A model generated the notes under the pieces. That model was not told the origin of the DNA and ran no database searches. It was given only the letters and a program-made list of their open reading frames with translations. From contig JAEUUL010000022.1 of the NCBI GenBank assembly GCA_016787485.1, positions 115,887-179,886 on the forward strand: 64,000 nt of DNA. Direction: 5' to 3'. The translations under genes were made by a program, and so were the position numbers. This document shows positions 35,207 to 44,382 of this stretch, piece by piece; the stretch's first letter is position 1, and each line of letters opens with the position of its first letter. The stretch is from Bacteroidota bacterium. Its GTDB lineage: Bacteria > Bacteroidota > Bacteroidia > NS11-12g > UBA955.

Positions 35207-35920
35207 TTAGAGGTTAGACTTGTTCAACAGTTCCAGAAAGCCAAGACTTTGTTCCTGAATCCGTTCGGCAAATTTGTCTATTTTCCGCTGCAGCAACTGG
35301 TATCCGATGAAAGAAATGATACCAACAACAAGACCTGCTAGTGATGTAACCATCTTGATGTACAAACCCTCGGAGATACCACCGATTTCCAGATTCCCTT
35401 TTACAGAAATGGTGTAGAAAATGGTAATTACACCCCAGATTGTACCTACAAATCCAATCATAGGGGCAATGCGGGAAATAAGGCTCAGATAATTCAGATT
35501 GCTTTCCATCGCACTCAGTTCCACATTGGCCCTGGTTTCCATCGCCGATTCTATTTCGCGCATATTACTCCCCAAAAACCGCATACCGGTGGCAATTACC
35601 TGTGCCTGAGTAGTGGGTGTACGTTCACAATAACTCAGAGCCGCGTCGGGCCTGTTCTCCTTGAGGTTGTCTTTCACTACATTCAGCACATTGGGGTCAA
35701 TTTTGGCCCTGCCACTGATGTACATAAACCTTTCAAATATGAAGAAGATGGCTGCTATCAGACACAAAGCGAGCAGAATCATGATACCGCCACCTTTGAA
35801 CAACATATCAATCAGTGGTGCACTTTCGGCGGCAATTTTTTCTCCGGTCTCTGCGGCTGCTTTAACCGTTGAATCTTTGGTGGTTGCTGCAGCATCCAGC
35901 AATGTGATGAGTATATGCAT
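35207..35920 (-). CDS. exbB: ExbB/TolQ/MotA-type proton-channel subunit
   Basis: 237 aa with three helices: about residues 39-62 (GGGIMILLALCLIAAIFFIFE), 150-172 (SRIAPMIGFVGTIWGVITIFY) and 190-213 (VTSLAGLVVGIISFIGYQLLQ). The GxxGTxxG-like FVGTIWGV and the downstream Thr/Ser are conserved in ExbB/TolQ. Residues 1-30 are a charged/Ala-rich periplasmic lead. It works in the inner membrane with ExbD. Confidence 0.9.
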   Translation of the reverse strand: MHILITLLDAAATTKDSTVKAAAETGEKIAAESAPLIDMLFKGGGIMILLALCLIAAIFFIFERFMYISGRAKIDPNVLNVVKDNLKENRPDAALSYCERTPTTQAQVIATGMRFLGSNMREIESAMETRANVELSAMESNLNYLSLISRIAPMIGFVGTIWGVITIFYTISVKGNLEIGGISEGLYIKMVTSLAGLVVGIISFIGYQLLQRKIDKFAERIQEQSLGFLELLNKSNL

Positions 35921-36002
35921 ATTACAATGTGCGAAAAAACAGGATTTTACCTACATAACGTAGCATCTGAAAGTAAAATTATCCCCAGATGCAAAGTTTG
36001 CA

Positions 36003-36623
36003 CTATTTGCCATCCAGGTTTGCAACCCCACCACTGATGACAAACTTGGTCACGTGGCTGCTGTCTTGCGTAATGTGCCTGATTTTACTGGTCTCCACAA
36101 TCATCATTTCCCCACTCAGTCCGTAACTGTAAGGAAAGTAAACAGCAGCAAAACCCGGCATATTGATAATATCCATGCTTTCCTGGGTAAGAAAGCCCAT
36201 TTTGAACACACCTTCCGACAATTCAGCAACCACCGGCTTATTAAATTTCTTTTTTTCACCCACGAAAGCTTCCGTCATGTCGCGTGTGGTTCCGAATATA
36301 AAACTGAGTCCGGGTGCTTTTTCAATGATTCCTTCAAAGAAATCGAGAATTTGTGTGGCTACAACACCGCGGGTTACAAAGCCTACGAAAAAGATGAGTG
36401 CCAATACGGCAATGGCCCAGAAAAAAAACTCTTTCGCAGTCATGCCATCCTGGCCTCCTATATGCAACCAGCCACCAACCAGATTCACCAGCCATATAAT
36501 AATACCGGCCGTTAAAGCGATAGGCAGCAGTACCAGCAAACCACGCAGGAAATAGTTAAGCACAATCTGCCAGGAGCTGCGTGCCCGTTGGCGCTGATGT
36601 TGAAGCAATGGGTGATTTTTCAT
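36003..36623 (-). CDS. DUF502 membrane protein
   Basis: 206 aa. Two helices (about residues 19-43, LNYFLRGLLVLLPIALTAGIIIW, and 68-92) are followed by the DUF502 soluble part with GLSFIFGTTRDMTEAFVGEKK, FLTQESM and the C-terminal SGGV. The N-terminal 'RGLLVLLPIALT' segment is the clearest family mark. Function in bacteria is unknown; plant homologues (COV) affect vascular patterning. It ends 82 bp before the exbB start and its own ATG is 11 bp after purD's stop. Confidence 0.85.
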   Translation of the reverse strand: MKNHPLLQHQRQRARSSWQIVLNYFLRGLLVLLPIALTAGIIIWLVNLVGGWLHIGGQDGMTAKEFFFWAIAVLALIFFVGFVTRGVVATQILDFFEGIIEKAPGLSFIFGTTRDMTEAFVGEKKKFNKPVVAELSEGVFKMGFLTQESMDIINMPGFAAVYFPYSYGLSGEMMIVETSKIRHITQDSSHVTKFVISGGVANLDGK

Positions 36624-36634
36624 GGATTTGAATT

Positions 36635-37897
36635 TTACATCAGGTCTTGTCCTATGTCCCGACGGTAGGTTTTCCCTTCAAAGGTAACGCGTTCTGCCGT
36701 GGTTAGAGAGTTTGCCACAGCGGTAATTATATCAGGTCCGAGTGAGGTGATGGCCAGCACCCGTCCCCCATTCGTTACGATTGACCCGTCTTTCTCTGCC
36801 ATTCCCGCATGAAAATAAACCGAACCCTCTGCGGGTGCCGGCAGATGAACCGGATATCCCTTTTGTATTTCTCCCGGATAACCCGCTGATACCAAAAAAA
36901 CAGTGGCAGCTGTTTGTGGGTTGAGTGAAAATGCTACTTTGTCCAGATTTCCATGCGCAATGGCATGCACAAGTTGCACCATATCCGTATTCAGACGGGG
37001 AAAAATCGCTTCGGTTTCCGGGTCACCCATGCGAACATTGTACTCGATTACACGCGGATCTCCACCACAATTCATGAGTCCTACAAACAAAAAACCGCGG
37101 AACGGATGTCCTTCCTCTCTCAAGCCTTTCAAGGTGGGAAGCACAATTCTGTCCTGTACTTTTTGCATAAATTCCTCATCTGCAAACGGCACTGGACTGA
37201 TGGCCCCCATCCCTCCGGTATTCGGGCCGGTGTCCCCTTCGCCAATGCGTTTATAATCTTTTGCGCTGCCCAGCATTTGCCAGTGCTCACCATCACTCAC
37301 CACAAAACAACTGATTTCTATTCCATGGAGAAATTCCTCAACCACCACCATACTTCCGGCTGCCCCAAACCTGCCACCTGCCAGCATATCATCAAGAACT
37401 GTCTGCGCCTCTGCCAGATCCGGGGTAATGATAACACCCTTGCCGGCAGCCAGCCCGTCTGCTTTCAGAACATACGGAGGTTTCAGTTCAGAAAGAAACT
37501 GTTTTCCTTCTGCCAGGGTTTGCAGTGAGAATGATTTGTATGCCGCGGTTGGTATGTTGTGCCGATGCATAAAAGCTTTTGCAAAATCCTTACTTCCTTC
37601 AAGTGCAGAGGCATAGGTGTCTGGTCCCGCCACAGCGATACCTGCATTACCAAGTGCATCAGCAATTCCTGCTACCAGCGGATCTTCATTTCCGGGCAGA
37701 ACCAGATCCACTTTATGTTCCGCAACAAATTTCTGAATGGCTTCAAAGTCCAGCGGATTCAGGGCCACATTTTCCCCGCACTGTGCGGTTCCTGAATTTC
37801 CCGGAGCAATATACAATTTGGTGAGAAGCGGGCTTTGACTCAGTTTCCATGCAAAGGCATGCTCTCTTCCTCCCGAACCCAGCAGTAATAGAATCAT
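36635..37897 (-). CDS. purD: Phosphoribosylamine-glycine ligase (GAR synthetase)
   Basis: 420 aa, the standard length. N-terminal LLLGSGGREHAFAWKL is the family signature; the ATP-grasp core has VLKADGLAAGKGVII (about residues 143-157), and the PurD signature RMGDPETEAIFPR lies near residue 290. It joins glycine to 5-phosphoribosylamine with ATP in purine synthesis. The gene leads a minus-strand run with the DUF502 gene 11 bp downstream. Confidence 0.96.
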   Translation of the reverse strand: MILLLLGSGGREHAFAWKLSQSPLLTKLYIAPGNSGTAQCGENVALNPLDFEAIQKFVAEHKVDLVLPGNEDPLVAGIADALGNAGIAVAGPDTYASALEGSKDFAKAFMHRHNIPTAAYKSFSLQTLAEGKQFLSELKPPYVLKADGLAAGKGVIITPDLAEAQTVLDDMLAGGRFGAAGSMVVVEEFLHGIEISCFVVSDGEHWQMLGSAKDYKRIGEGDTGPNTGGMGAISPVPFADEEFMQKVQDRIVLPTLKGLREEGHPFRGFLFVGLMNCGGDPRVIEYNVRMGDPETEAIFPRLNTDMVQLVHAIAHGNLDKVAFSLNPQTAATVFLVSAGYPGEIQKGYPVHLPAPAEGSVYFHAGMAEKDGSIVTNGGRVLAITSLGPDIITAVANSLTTAERVTFEGKTYRRDIGQDLM

Positions 37898-37902
37898 GAT
37901 GG

Positions 37903-37910
37903 CAAAGGTA
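37903..37910 (-). promoter_or_regulatory. -7 box of purD
   Basis: On the minus strand TACCTTTG, exact TAnnTTTG, 5 nt before the purD ATG. No clear -33 TTTG is seen. Confidence 0.42.
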
Positions 37911-37959
37911 CAACCGCAAATCCTGTCTCTCAGGTCTTACGAAAAGAATCCTTCCCGTG

Positions 37960-37991
37960 TGTAATAACCCACTTCATTCCGCGTTATTACA
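37960..37991. promoter_or_regulatory. Perfect 9-bp inverted repeat between purD and the VWA gene
   Basis: TGTAATAAC (37960-37968) and GTTATTACA (37983-37991), 14-nt spacer. It ends 12 bp before the VWA-protein ATG. Either an operator for a dimeric regulator or an RNA hairpin in the leader; the low GC of the arms makes a terminator unlikely. Confidence 0.5.
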
Positions 37992-38003
37992 TCCACAACA
38001 AAC

Positions 38004-39638
38004 ATGAAAAACCTCTTTTTCTGCCTCACGTTGTTCAGCGCCGCAGGCATCAGTGCACAGGGACACCTGCCGGAAAAATATGGCAAAGTAACCCGGATCA
38101 TCACGCCGGTATATCATTCCGCAGCGCCGGATTCCCTCACAATATGGCTGCCGATGGGATTCAACGGGTCTGTTCCGAAAGAAAAACTTGCCGGAATCAA
38201 CATTGAGGAGATTCAAAGCGTTACACTGGTATATACCCAGTACCGGTTAAGTGAAACATTTAATCAACTGGAACTGAATGCCGCCCGCACAATGGAGTTG
38301 TATAAACAACTACCCGGTCTGAAATCCGGCACAGGCATTCAGTGGTACTGGACAGAGCAAACAGGGTGCACCAGTGCCAGCGGGTGCCAGGGGTTTTTTC
38401 ACGGATTTGTCATTCATAAAAAAGCACCGGCTGAAGTATACAAAGCCAAAACCGAAGTAGCACTGCTCGATTATTATATCAGCCTCTATGAAGGAAAACC
38501 AGATACAAAGGTTGTGGATTCCCTGATTAAAAAAGGAAACCTGAAAATGGTCAAAATGTGTGATACTCTCATGTATATGGCACAAAATCCGGGCAATAAA
38601 CTGGCCAAATTAAGGGGTTTAAATTCGGGATTTAATACCGGTATAAAAAAGTTATTGCGCAAAGAAATCAAAGAAGAAGGCAGCGTTCAATTGTCTTTGC
38701 TTTTGACGAAACGGGGAAAATGGGAATGGGACGAAGATGCAAGCGAACTGCCGCATAAAAAGCGCATTTTACAATTGTTGCAGGAAAATGTAAAAGCCAC
38801 ACCGGCAAGATATAAAAACAGAAAAATCCCTGTAAAGGCAGACATGCACATTATGCAGCAAGGTGGAAAAATCCGCATTACCTGCGATCAGGAACCTGTA
38901 ATTCCGGACACTGTACATATGACCACGGACGAATTTCTTTTTCATCCTGTTTACAATATTTCATGCGAATACCGCGACACAAGCCTGAAGACATATAACA
39001 CCGGATGGAGGACAGAAGCGGTTGTAACCAAAGTATTGGATCGCAATACACAATGGAGCAATTGCCTTGTGGTTACAGATGTTACCGGAAGTATGAGTCC
39101 ATATCTGGCTCAATTTTTACAATGGCACAAATTGCATTTGAAAATTACCGGTGGCAACCATGATTTTGTTTTTTTCAATGATGGGGACAACAGACCTGAC
39201 AATACCAAAAAAACGGGTGAAGTAGGAGGCATTTATTATATAAAAACAGGACAATATGAAGACCTGAACAAAAAAATAAAAATTGCGATGGCAAACGGAG
39301 GAGGTGGCGATGGACCGGAAAACAATATCGAAGCTATATTGGAAGGACTCCGCAAATACCCGGACTGCAAAGAAATCATCATGATTGCCGACAACTGGGC
39401 AACACCCCGGGATCTGTCTTTGCTCAAACACGTTAAAATACCTGTGCGGCTAATTTTATGCGGCGCAAGCCTTGGGTACAATTCCGCTTATCTCAATATG
39501 GTAAGACAGAACGGAGGCAGCATACATACCATGGAAGAAGATCTGTATCAGCTGAATACATTGGCTCAAAATGCAGAAATCACCCTGTCCGGGCTGAAGT
39601 ACAAATTGCAGGGGGATGATTTCGTACCTGTAAAATGA
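38004..39638 (+). CDS. Exported von Willebrand factor A domain protein
   Basis: 544 aa with a signal peptide (residues 1-18, ending ISAQ). Residues about 20-340 have no recognised domain. From about 345 a VWA domain follows: VVTDVTGSMSPYLAQFL carries the DxTxS-type metal (MIDAS) site (DVTGS), and ANGGGGDGPENNIEAILEGL is the usual second VWA loop. VWA domains bind protein partners in a metal-dependent way. It is alone on its strand, next to the 9-bp inverted repeat, and converges on rsmE with a 14-bp gap. Confidence 0.82.
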   Translation: MKNLFFCLTLFSAAGISAQGHLPEKYGKVTRIITPVYHSAAPDSLTIWLPMGFNGSVPKEKLAGINIEEIQSVTLVYTQYRLSETFNQLELNAARTMELYKQLPGLKSGTGIQWYWTEQTGCTSASGCQGFFHGFVIHKKAPAEVYKAKTEVALLDYYISLYEGKPDTKVVDSLIKKGNLKMVKMCDTLMYMAQNPGNKLAKLRGLNSGFNTGIKKLLRKEIKEEGSVQLSLLLTKRGKWEWDEDASELPHKKRILQLLQENVKATPARYKNRKIPVKADMHIMQQGGKIRITCDQEPVIPDTVHMTTDEFLFHPVYNISCEYRDTSLKTYNTGWRTEAVVTKVLDRNTQWSNCLVVTDVTGSMSPYLAQFLQWHKLHLKITGGNHDFVFFNDGDNRPDNTKKTGEVGGIYYIKTGQYEDLNKKIKIAMANGGGGDGPENNIEAILEGLRKYPDCKEIIMIADNWATPRDLSLLKHVKIPVRLILCGASLGYNSAYLNMVRQNGGSIHTMEEDLYQLNTLAQNAEITLSGLKYKLQGDDFVPVK

Positions 39639-39652
39639 ATTTGCAACTGCGA

Positions 39653-40348
39653 TTAATGGTGCACGACATAGGCAGCCGCCACCGCCATAGCTGCTGTTTC
39701 TGTGCGCAGCACGGCACTGCCCAATGACAGATTCCTGAATCCCGCTGCGTGAGCCCTTTCTATTTCCTGGGCCGTAAAATCTCCTTCGGGACCAATGAGT
39801 ACCAGACAATCTCCTTTTAAATCTGCAGAGGAAGCAGATAACAATTCATCACCTGACTGACAGTGACAAATCAAACGCGATTCTGCCGGTTGATTCAATA
39901 CCTCATTAAAAGAAATCAGCCTGATATGCGGCAACCGGCACCCATGGCTCTGCTTCAGTGCAGACACAGCAATTCTCTGCAACCTCTCTTCATTGATTCT
40001 GTTTTTAATGGCATTTGTTGTCTGCATCAGCCATAATTTTTTTACACCCAATTCCGTACATTTTTCTACCATCCATTCAAGCCGGTCAGCATGCTTCAGC
40101 AATCCCACTGCCAACTGCAGTTCAGGTAAATTTTCGTCGCTTTGAACGGAAACTACAGCAGCTGTAAATCCATTTTTAGAAATTTTTTCAATATTTCCGG
40201 TGTACCGGTTTCCAAACCCATCTGTAAAGTGGATGGCCTGTCCTGCTGTATAGCGCAGTGCGGTAATGGCATGACGTGCCTCCTGCTCATCAAAAAATGC
40301 CAGGTTCCCTTCCAGTTGTCGGGTATAAAAGGTAAAATGTCCGGGCAT
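39653..40348 (-). CDS. rsmE: 16S rRNA (uracil1498-N3)-methyltransferase
   Basis: 231 aa, standard length. N-terminal PUA-like part (HAITALRYTAGQAIHFTDGFGN) and a SPOUT methyltransferase domain with CTELGVKKLWLMQT, SALKQSHGCRLPHI, the SAM-binding knot LIGPEGDFTAQEIERA (about residues 185-200) and LSLGSAVLRTETAAMAV. It methylates U1498 of 16S rRNA using SAM. Confidence 0.95.
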   Translation of the reverse strand: MPGHFTFYTRQLEGNLAFFDEQEARHAITALRYTAGQAIHFTDGFGNRYTGNIEKISKNGFTAAVVSVQSDENLPELQLAVGLLKHADRLEWMVEKCTELGVKKLWLMQTTNAIKNRINEERLQRIAVSALKQSHGCRLPHIRLISFNEVLNQPAESRLICHCQSGDELLSASSADLKGDCLVLIGPEGDFTAQEIERAHAAGFRNLSLGSAVLRTETAAMAVAAAYVVHH

Positions 40349-40352
40349 GCAA

Positions 40353-40360
40353 CAAAGTTA
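40353..40360 (-). promoter_or_regulatory. -7 box of rsmE
   Basis: Minus-strand TAACTTTG, exact TAnnTTTG, 4 nt before the ATG: an almost leaderless transcript is implied. Confidence 0.42.
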
Positions 40361-40383
40361 ATGGGTGTTGCAGAAAACTGATT

Positions 40384-41697
40384 CTATTGCTTTTGTTTTC
40401 CTTTGCTTTTCATCAACCTTTGAATATCCGCAGCAAGCAACTGCCACACAGGCCTTCCCATAGAGGGATATTTCAATTGCAACTGCAGCCCGGTTTCTGT
40501 TGGCAATGCTGAAATCTCAGAGCATAGCATTCCCTCGGGGACGGCCCATGGAAAAACGGTCTGTTTCAGGGTTTTTTGCAACCTTGCAGTATTCAGATAA
40601 AACAATCCCGGCACAGTTGTCGCTTCCCTGCGGGATTCTGATTTACCGGCAACCTGCACAATGGCAAAGGATTGCTTATTCTCTATGCCGCATGGCCAGC
40701 CAAACAAATTCCTGAACTTCATCTGGCCTGGCTGACTGTCACTTTTCGTTTGGGTATACCACCCGGAATTGCGGCAAGTTGCACTCATTCTGAGTCCTGG
40801 CAAATGTTTTACCTGCCAGCTCACTTTTTCCACCCGGTTAAATTCTTCATCGTAAGCATAACTGATGCTGCGGGTAGAATGATGAACCACCCCAGCAAGT
40901 GCAAGATTGAACAGCCCCTTGTCAGCCAACAATCCGCTGGTGTCAAGACCTTGTTTTTTGATCATACCCAGACCCTGTTGTTTTGCGTCCGGCCAAAACC
41001 GGAACCAGCTTAACGGAAGCGATAAACTCACATCTGAACCCGTATCGATTCCTGACTCCGGCATATGAAATCCATGAAAAATCAAACGCAGCGATTCCGC
41101 ATCAGACCAGAGGGCAAAAACAGGATTCCCGTGCCATTCGGGCAGTGGGGAATTGAACACAGCACCTCTGAGCAGTGTATCTCCCAAATTGCCCTCCAGA
41201 CGCTGAATAATGCCAGCCCCAATGCCTGAAGCATTCTCCAAAACCGGACTGCCTTTCAAAAAGATATAAAGCAATCCGCCCTGGAGAAAAAAGGAATTTT
41301 CTGCAACCTGATATCTGCCGCTTTTTTTCTGATAAACGGCTTGTAATTCCGTTTTCAAAAATTGTTTTAACCGCAGGGAGTCAGAAATTTTCACTGCCAG
41401 TCCGTAAAATGCTTTTTGTTTTGAACCAAATACCCAGAAAGGGGTAAGCACGTCAATGCCGCTTTCACGCACCCAACGCTTGAGCAAGGTGCTGTCCCCC
41501 TTTACATTCATTTTACTCCCAAGTGCTTCTTCAATAACCCGATGGGTATTTACTACGCCGAGAATTTCTGTACCTGCCGGCAACCAAAAACCCTGCACAG
41601 CCCTGGGATGTTTCCACTGGTACCAAAACCAGCCTGCTGCACCTGCAATAATGAGTAGCGCTGCAGCCAACAGCAGTGCTATGCGGCGCCGCATCAT
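40384..41697 (-). CDS. Membrane-anchored protein, unknown, partner of the next gene
   Basis: 437 aa with an N-terminal helix (about residues 5-25, ALLLAAALLIIAGAAGWFWY) and a large domain outside the cytoplasm. Its pattern (PAGTEILGVVNTHRVIEEAL near the start; short beta/alpha repeats and WFRFWPDAKQQGLGMIKKQGLD) is reminiscent of the Bacteroidota DUF4836/DUF3352-like proteins that begin 'P-A-x-T/A-x-x-x-V-D/N'. The start is immediately after the stop of the upstream 669-aa gene, so both are in one transcript and may form a complex. Confidence 0.65.
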   Translation of the reverse strand: MMRRRIALLLAAALLIIAGAAGWFWYQWKHPRAVQGFWLPAGTEILGVVNTHRVIEEALGSKMNVKGDSTLLKRWVRESGIDVLTPFWVFGSKQKAFYGLAVKISDSLRLKQFLKTELQAVYQKKSGRYQVAENSFFLQGGLLYIFLKGSPVLENASGIGAGIIQRLEGNLGDTLLRGAVFNSPLPEWHGNPVFALWSDAESLRLIFHGFHMPESGIDTGSDVSLSLPLSWFRFWPDAKQQGLGMIKKQGLDTSGLLADKGLFNLALAGVVHHSTRSISYAYDEEFNRVEKVSWQVKHLPGLRMSATCRNSGWYTQTKSDSQPGQMKFRNLFGWPCGIENKQSFAIVQVAGKSESRREATTVPGLFYLNTARLQKTLKQTVFPWAVPEGMLCSEISALPTETGLQLQLKYPSMGRPVWQLLAADIQRLMKSKGKQKQ

Positions 41698-43707
41698 TTA
41701 CTTCCACATTACATCAGCCAAATCGAGCAATTCAATAAGGCTGTTCTGACTTTTGTTGCGGAATTCTATTTCCACTTTCGTGCGCAGAATGCCATCTGCA
41801 CTCTGGCTGGTAGCTTCGATTTGTTTAACCGCATCGGTAAGGCGGCTGGTTTGAGACAATGCAATGGGACTCATGTCTGCTATACCTCCAAGCATTTTAC
41901 CGGCAGCTTCACTGTTCATGTAGCTGTATGCAGCCAATGAAGATGCCTTGGCCACCAGTTCAGGAGACAAACCGGCCGGTCTGCTCAGATAATCTGGATT
42001 GGTATAAAGGCTGTCGTTTGTAAACAGCAATACATTTCCTTTTTTCAGCATGTTCAACCTGAACCCCCATTCACCGGGTACATCAAATACCCAGGCATTT
42101 TCGCGCATTCTGGTGATAAAATCATACCGCAATAAAGGGGCCATTAACCGGTCGAGATTCGCAGCATTCTCCACTTTCATGGCAAGCACCAACGCAGGTA
42201 TAGGCCTCACTCCGGTCTTCTGAATCCGGCTGTAATTGCCCTCGGGATCGTAGTCATAGGTGTAATAGCTGTACTTGCGGTAGGTAACTCCTGTGATTGC
42301 ACCCACCATTTCACCGGTAAAAGTGTGATGCAATAAATCCTTATCCACCATACCATACAACAATTCAGCCATTGCAAAGCCATATTGCTCACTTCGTTTT
42401 TCAATTTCCGGATGATTGTTCATGACCAGTTTCCGGGTTTGGTAGCTGGTTTCCATGGCTTTTGTAAAGAGACCCAACATTTCTGAATAATTGGAATGCT
42501 GAGCTATCATTACAGGAATATCAGGGGTTTTTATTACGTCAAACAATTCAGCAGACACGCCCTGTGTCATAACTTTAGACACAAAGGGTTTCACAGAATC
42601 GGAGAATAAACTCTGATACTCCAAACGGATTCTGCCGGCATCAAAATCACCGGTACCACTCATGGCCAGATTGCCAAAAAACTTACCTACAGGTGTTTTC
42701 TCATAAGGAATGCTGTCATATCCGCTGTTGTAATTCCCCGCAGAATCTATGGAATAATACCGCAGTTGTGAATTGGCCATTTCACGCGGTATAAATGAAT
42801 AATCAACCCAGTGTTTCAAATCAGACGGAACGGCCATTTGTCGGGCAAACTCAGCATTTTTCGAGACAAGTCCTTTCCCGCTGCCAACGTTGGCGTACAA
42901 TTTTTGCATATATGCAATAAACCTGCTTTCTTTTTGCTGCCAGTATTTATTGCGTTTTACCACTTTCTGACCCTCCCACCATTGACGGAATGCAATCATC
43001 AGTGAATCTGAATCATAATCATAATAATCTTCAGGATAATAGGTTTCCGTTTCTTCCTCTTCTCCTTTTTCCTCGTCAGACCCCTCCTTATCTTCAGGAT
43101 TAACTTCTACTGGTGTTGCAGTTTCCCGCCTTGACCAGCGAATGCTGTCGATAATCGACTTTATACTATCCTCCGCACGGTTCTTCAAATAATCGTCCTC
43201 GTCATAATAATATTCATAGGGGCTTTCTGCAATTACAGCCAAATCTTTAAAAACAGCGCAGGCAACCTGGTTTTTACTGTTCATGAAATAGGTGCCTTTC
43301 TTGTCTGAGGTTTTTTTCAACCGGGACTCCTCCCAACTGATTTTATTATTAAACCCTTCCACTGCCTGAATGAATTTTTTATCGGATGCAAGTGGCAGCA
43401 GATACGCGTTTACACGATAAGGGTAGGAATCTTTAGCCTCAAACAGGAAAACCTTTCGCTTAAGATCCACTCCGTTGCCGGTGAGTCCCGAGATTGCCGT
43501 TTTCGCCAGTTCCCTGTAATACGAATAGTTTACTGTGTCCTTTGGTTTAAAAAAGGTGTACTTGCCAATGGTTTTTAAATCCATTTTCTTTTCCAAACGG
43601 GCCAAATCGAACACAGAAACTGACAGGGCTGTAGACGGTACATACTCCTGCTGAGCCTGCAAAGAACCTGCAAAAAACAAGGCTCCAACAATCAGATATA
43701 ATCGCAT
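41698..43707 (-). CDS. Exported protein, possibly DUF4836-like
   Basis: 669 aa from MRLYLIVGALFFAGSLQAQQ (signal peptide about 19 residues). Longer starts at 43737 and 43875 lie upstream of the -7 box and overlap the divergent tetR region. The N-terminal part VPSTALSVSVFDLARLEKKMDL resembles the opening of DUF4836-type proteins. An unusually acidic tract (about residues 205-240; SDEEKGEEEETETYYPEDYY) interrupts the chain. No active site recognised. Followed with no gap by the 437-aa gene. Confidence 0.68.
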   Translation of the reverse strand: MRLYLIVGALFFAGSLQAQQEYVPSTALSVSVFDLARLEKKMDLKTIGKYTFFKPKDTVNYSYYRELAKTAISGLTGNGVDLKRKVFLFEAKDSYPYRVNAYLLPLASDKKFIQAVEGFNNKISWEESRLKKTSDKKGTYFMNSKNQVACAVFKDLAVIAESPYEYYYDEDDYLKNRAEDSIKSIIDSIRWSRRETATPVEVNPEDKEGSDEEKGEEEETETYYPEDYYDYDSDSLMIAFRQWWEGQKVVKRNKYWQQKESRFIAYMQKLYANVGSGKGLVSKNAEFARQMAVPSDLKHWVDYSFIPREMANSQLRYYSIDSAGNYNSGYDSIPYEKTPVGKFFGNLAMSGTGDFDAGRIRLEYQSLFSDSVKPFVSKVMTQGVSAELFDVIKTPDIPVMIAQHSNYSEMLGLFTKAMETSYQTRKLVMNNHPEIEKRSEQYGFAMAELLYGMVDKDLLHHTFTGEMVGAITGVTYRKYSYYTYDYDPEGNYSRIQKTGVRPIPALVLAMKVENAANLDRLMAPLLRYDFITRMRENAWVFDVPGEWGFRLNMLKKGNVLLFTNDSLYTNPDYLSRPAGLSPELVAKASSLAAYSYMNSEAAGKMLGGIADMSPIALSQTSRLTDAVKQIEATSQSADGILRTKVEIEFRNKSQNSLIELLDLADVMWK

Positions 43708-43713
43708 AAACCG

Positions 43714-43721
43714 CAAAAATA
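43714..43721 (-). promoter_or_regulatory. -7 box of the 669-aa protein gene
   Basis: Minus-strand TATTTTTG, exact TAnnTTTG, 6 nt before the ATG at 43707; this decides the start. Confidence 0.42.
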
Positions 43722-43784
43722 GGTCAAATATTGCCATAATAACAGCCGGATAGAATCTTACATGGCGGGTATGGCGCGATTGTC

Positions 43785-43792
43785 TATTTTTG
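43785..43792 (+). promoter_or_regulatory. -7 box of the tetR gene
   Basis: TATTTTTG, exact TAnnTTTG, 20 nt before the ATG at 43813; it rules out an in-frame start at 43762. Confidence 0.42.
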
Positions 43793-43812
43793 TCGCTGAA
43801 ACCCATACAATC

Positions 43813-44376
43813 ATGGACAGAAAGGAAAGATTGCTGAAAGCGGTGCTGAAATACACCCACAAACAAGGGTTGCATAATCTGGCTATGGGCAGATTAAGCA
43901 AGGAAACCAAAGTAGCCACAGGAACCTGGTATCATCATTTCCAAAACCGGGAAGACCTGCTGGAACAGGTGTATTTATATTGCCGGCACAACCTGGCCCA
44001 AAGTTTTCGCATGAATCCCGATACAGAAAAGTCTGTCAAAAATCAGCTTCAGACTGCTATTCAAACCGCCTGGGAGCATGTGTGCAAAAATCCGGAGGAG
44101 CTGCGGTTCATTGTTGAAATGGAAGCCGGGAGTCACACGTCATCTGCGGCCATGCGGGAGAGCATCCTGTATTTCGAAGGACTGCACAGGTTGTGCGAAA
44201 AAGGTACACACGAAGGCATATTGAGAACCATGCCAGCTCACGAAATGGTTTTATACATACAGCATATGATATACAGCGCACTGCGAACAGCAATGAACAA
44301 GTCTGCAAAACCTGCTGCAGAATCAGGCCCTGTTTTGTCTGAAATGATCTGGCAGGCGCTTAAAGCCCGCAGGTAA
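43813..44376 (+). CDS. TetR/AcrR-family transcriptional regulator
   Basis: 187 aa from MDRKERLLKAVLKY. The N-terminal DNA-binding domain has the HTH AMGRLSKETKVATGTWYHHFQNREDLLEQVY split around the recognition motif ATGTWYHHFQNREDLL (about residues 36-51). The C-terminal half is an all-helical ligand/dimer domain of no assigned ligand. It is divergent from the 669-aa/437-aa pair (about 105 bp between starts) and may control it. It converges on the MiaE-like gene. Confidence 0.9.
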   Translation: MDRKERLLKAVLKYTHKQGLHNLAMGRLSKETKVATGTWYHHFQNREDLLEQVYLYCRHNLAQSFRMNPDTEKSVKNQLQTAIQTAWEHVCKNPEELRFIVEMEAGSHTSSAAMRESILYFEGLHRLCEKGTHEGILRTMPAHEMVLYIQHMIYSALRTAMNKSAKPAAESGPVLSEMIWQALKARR

Positions 44377-44382
44377 ATCCAA

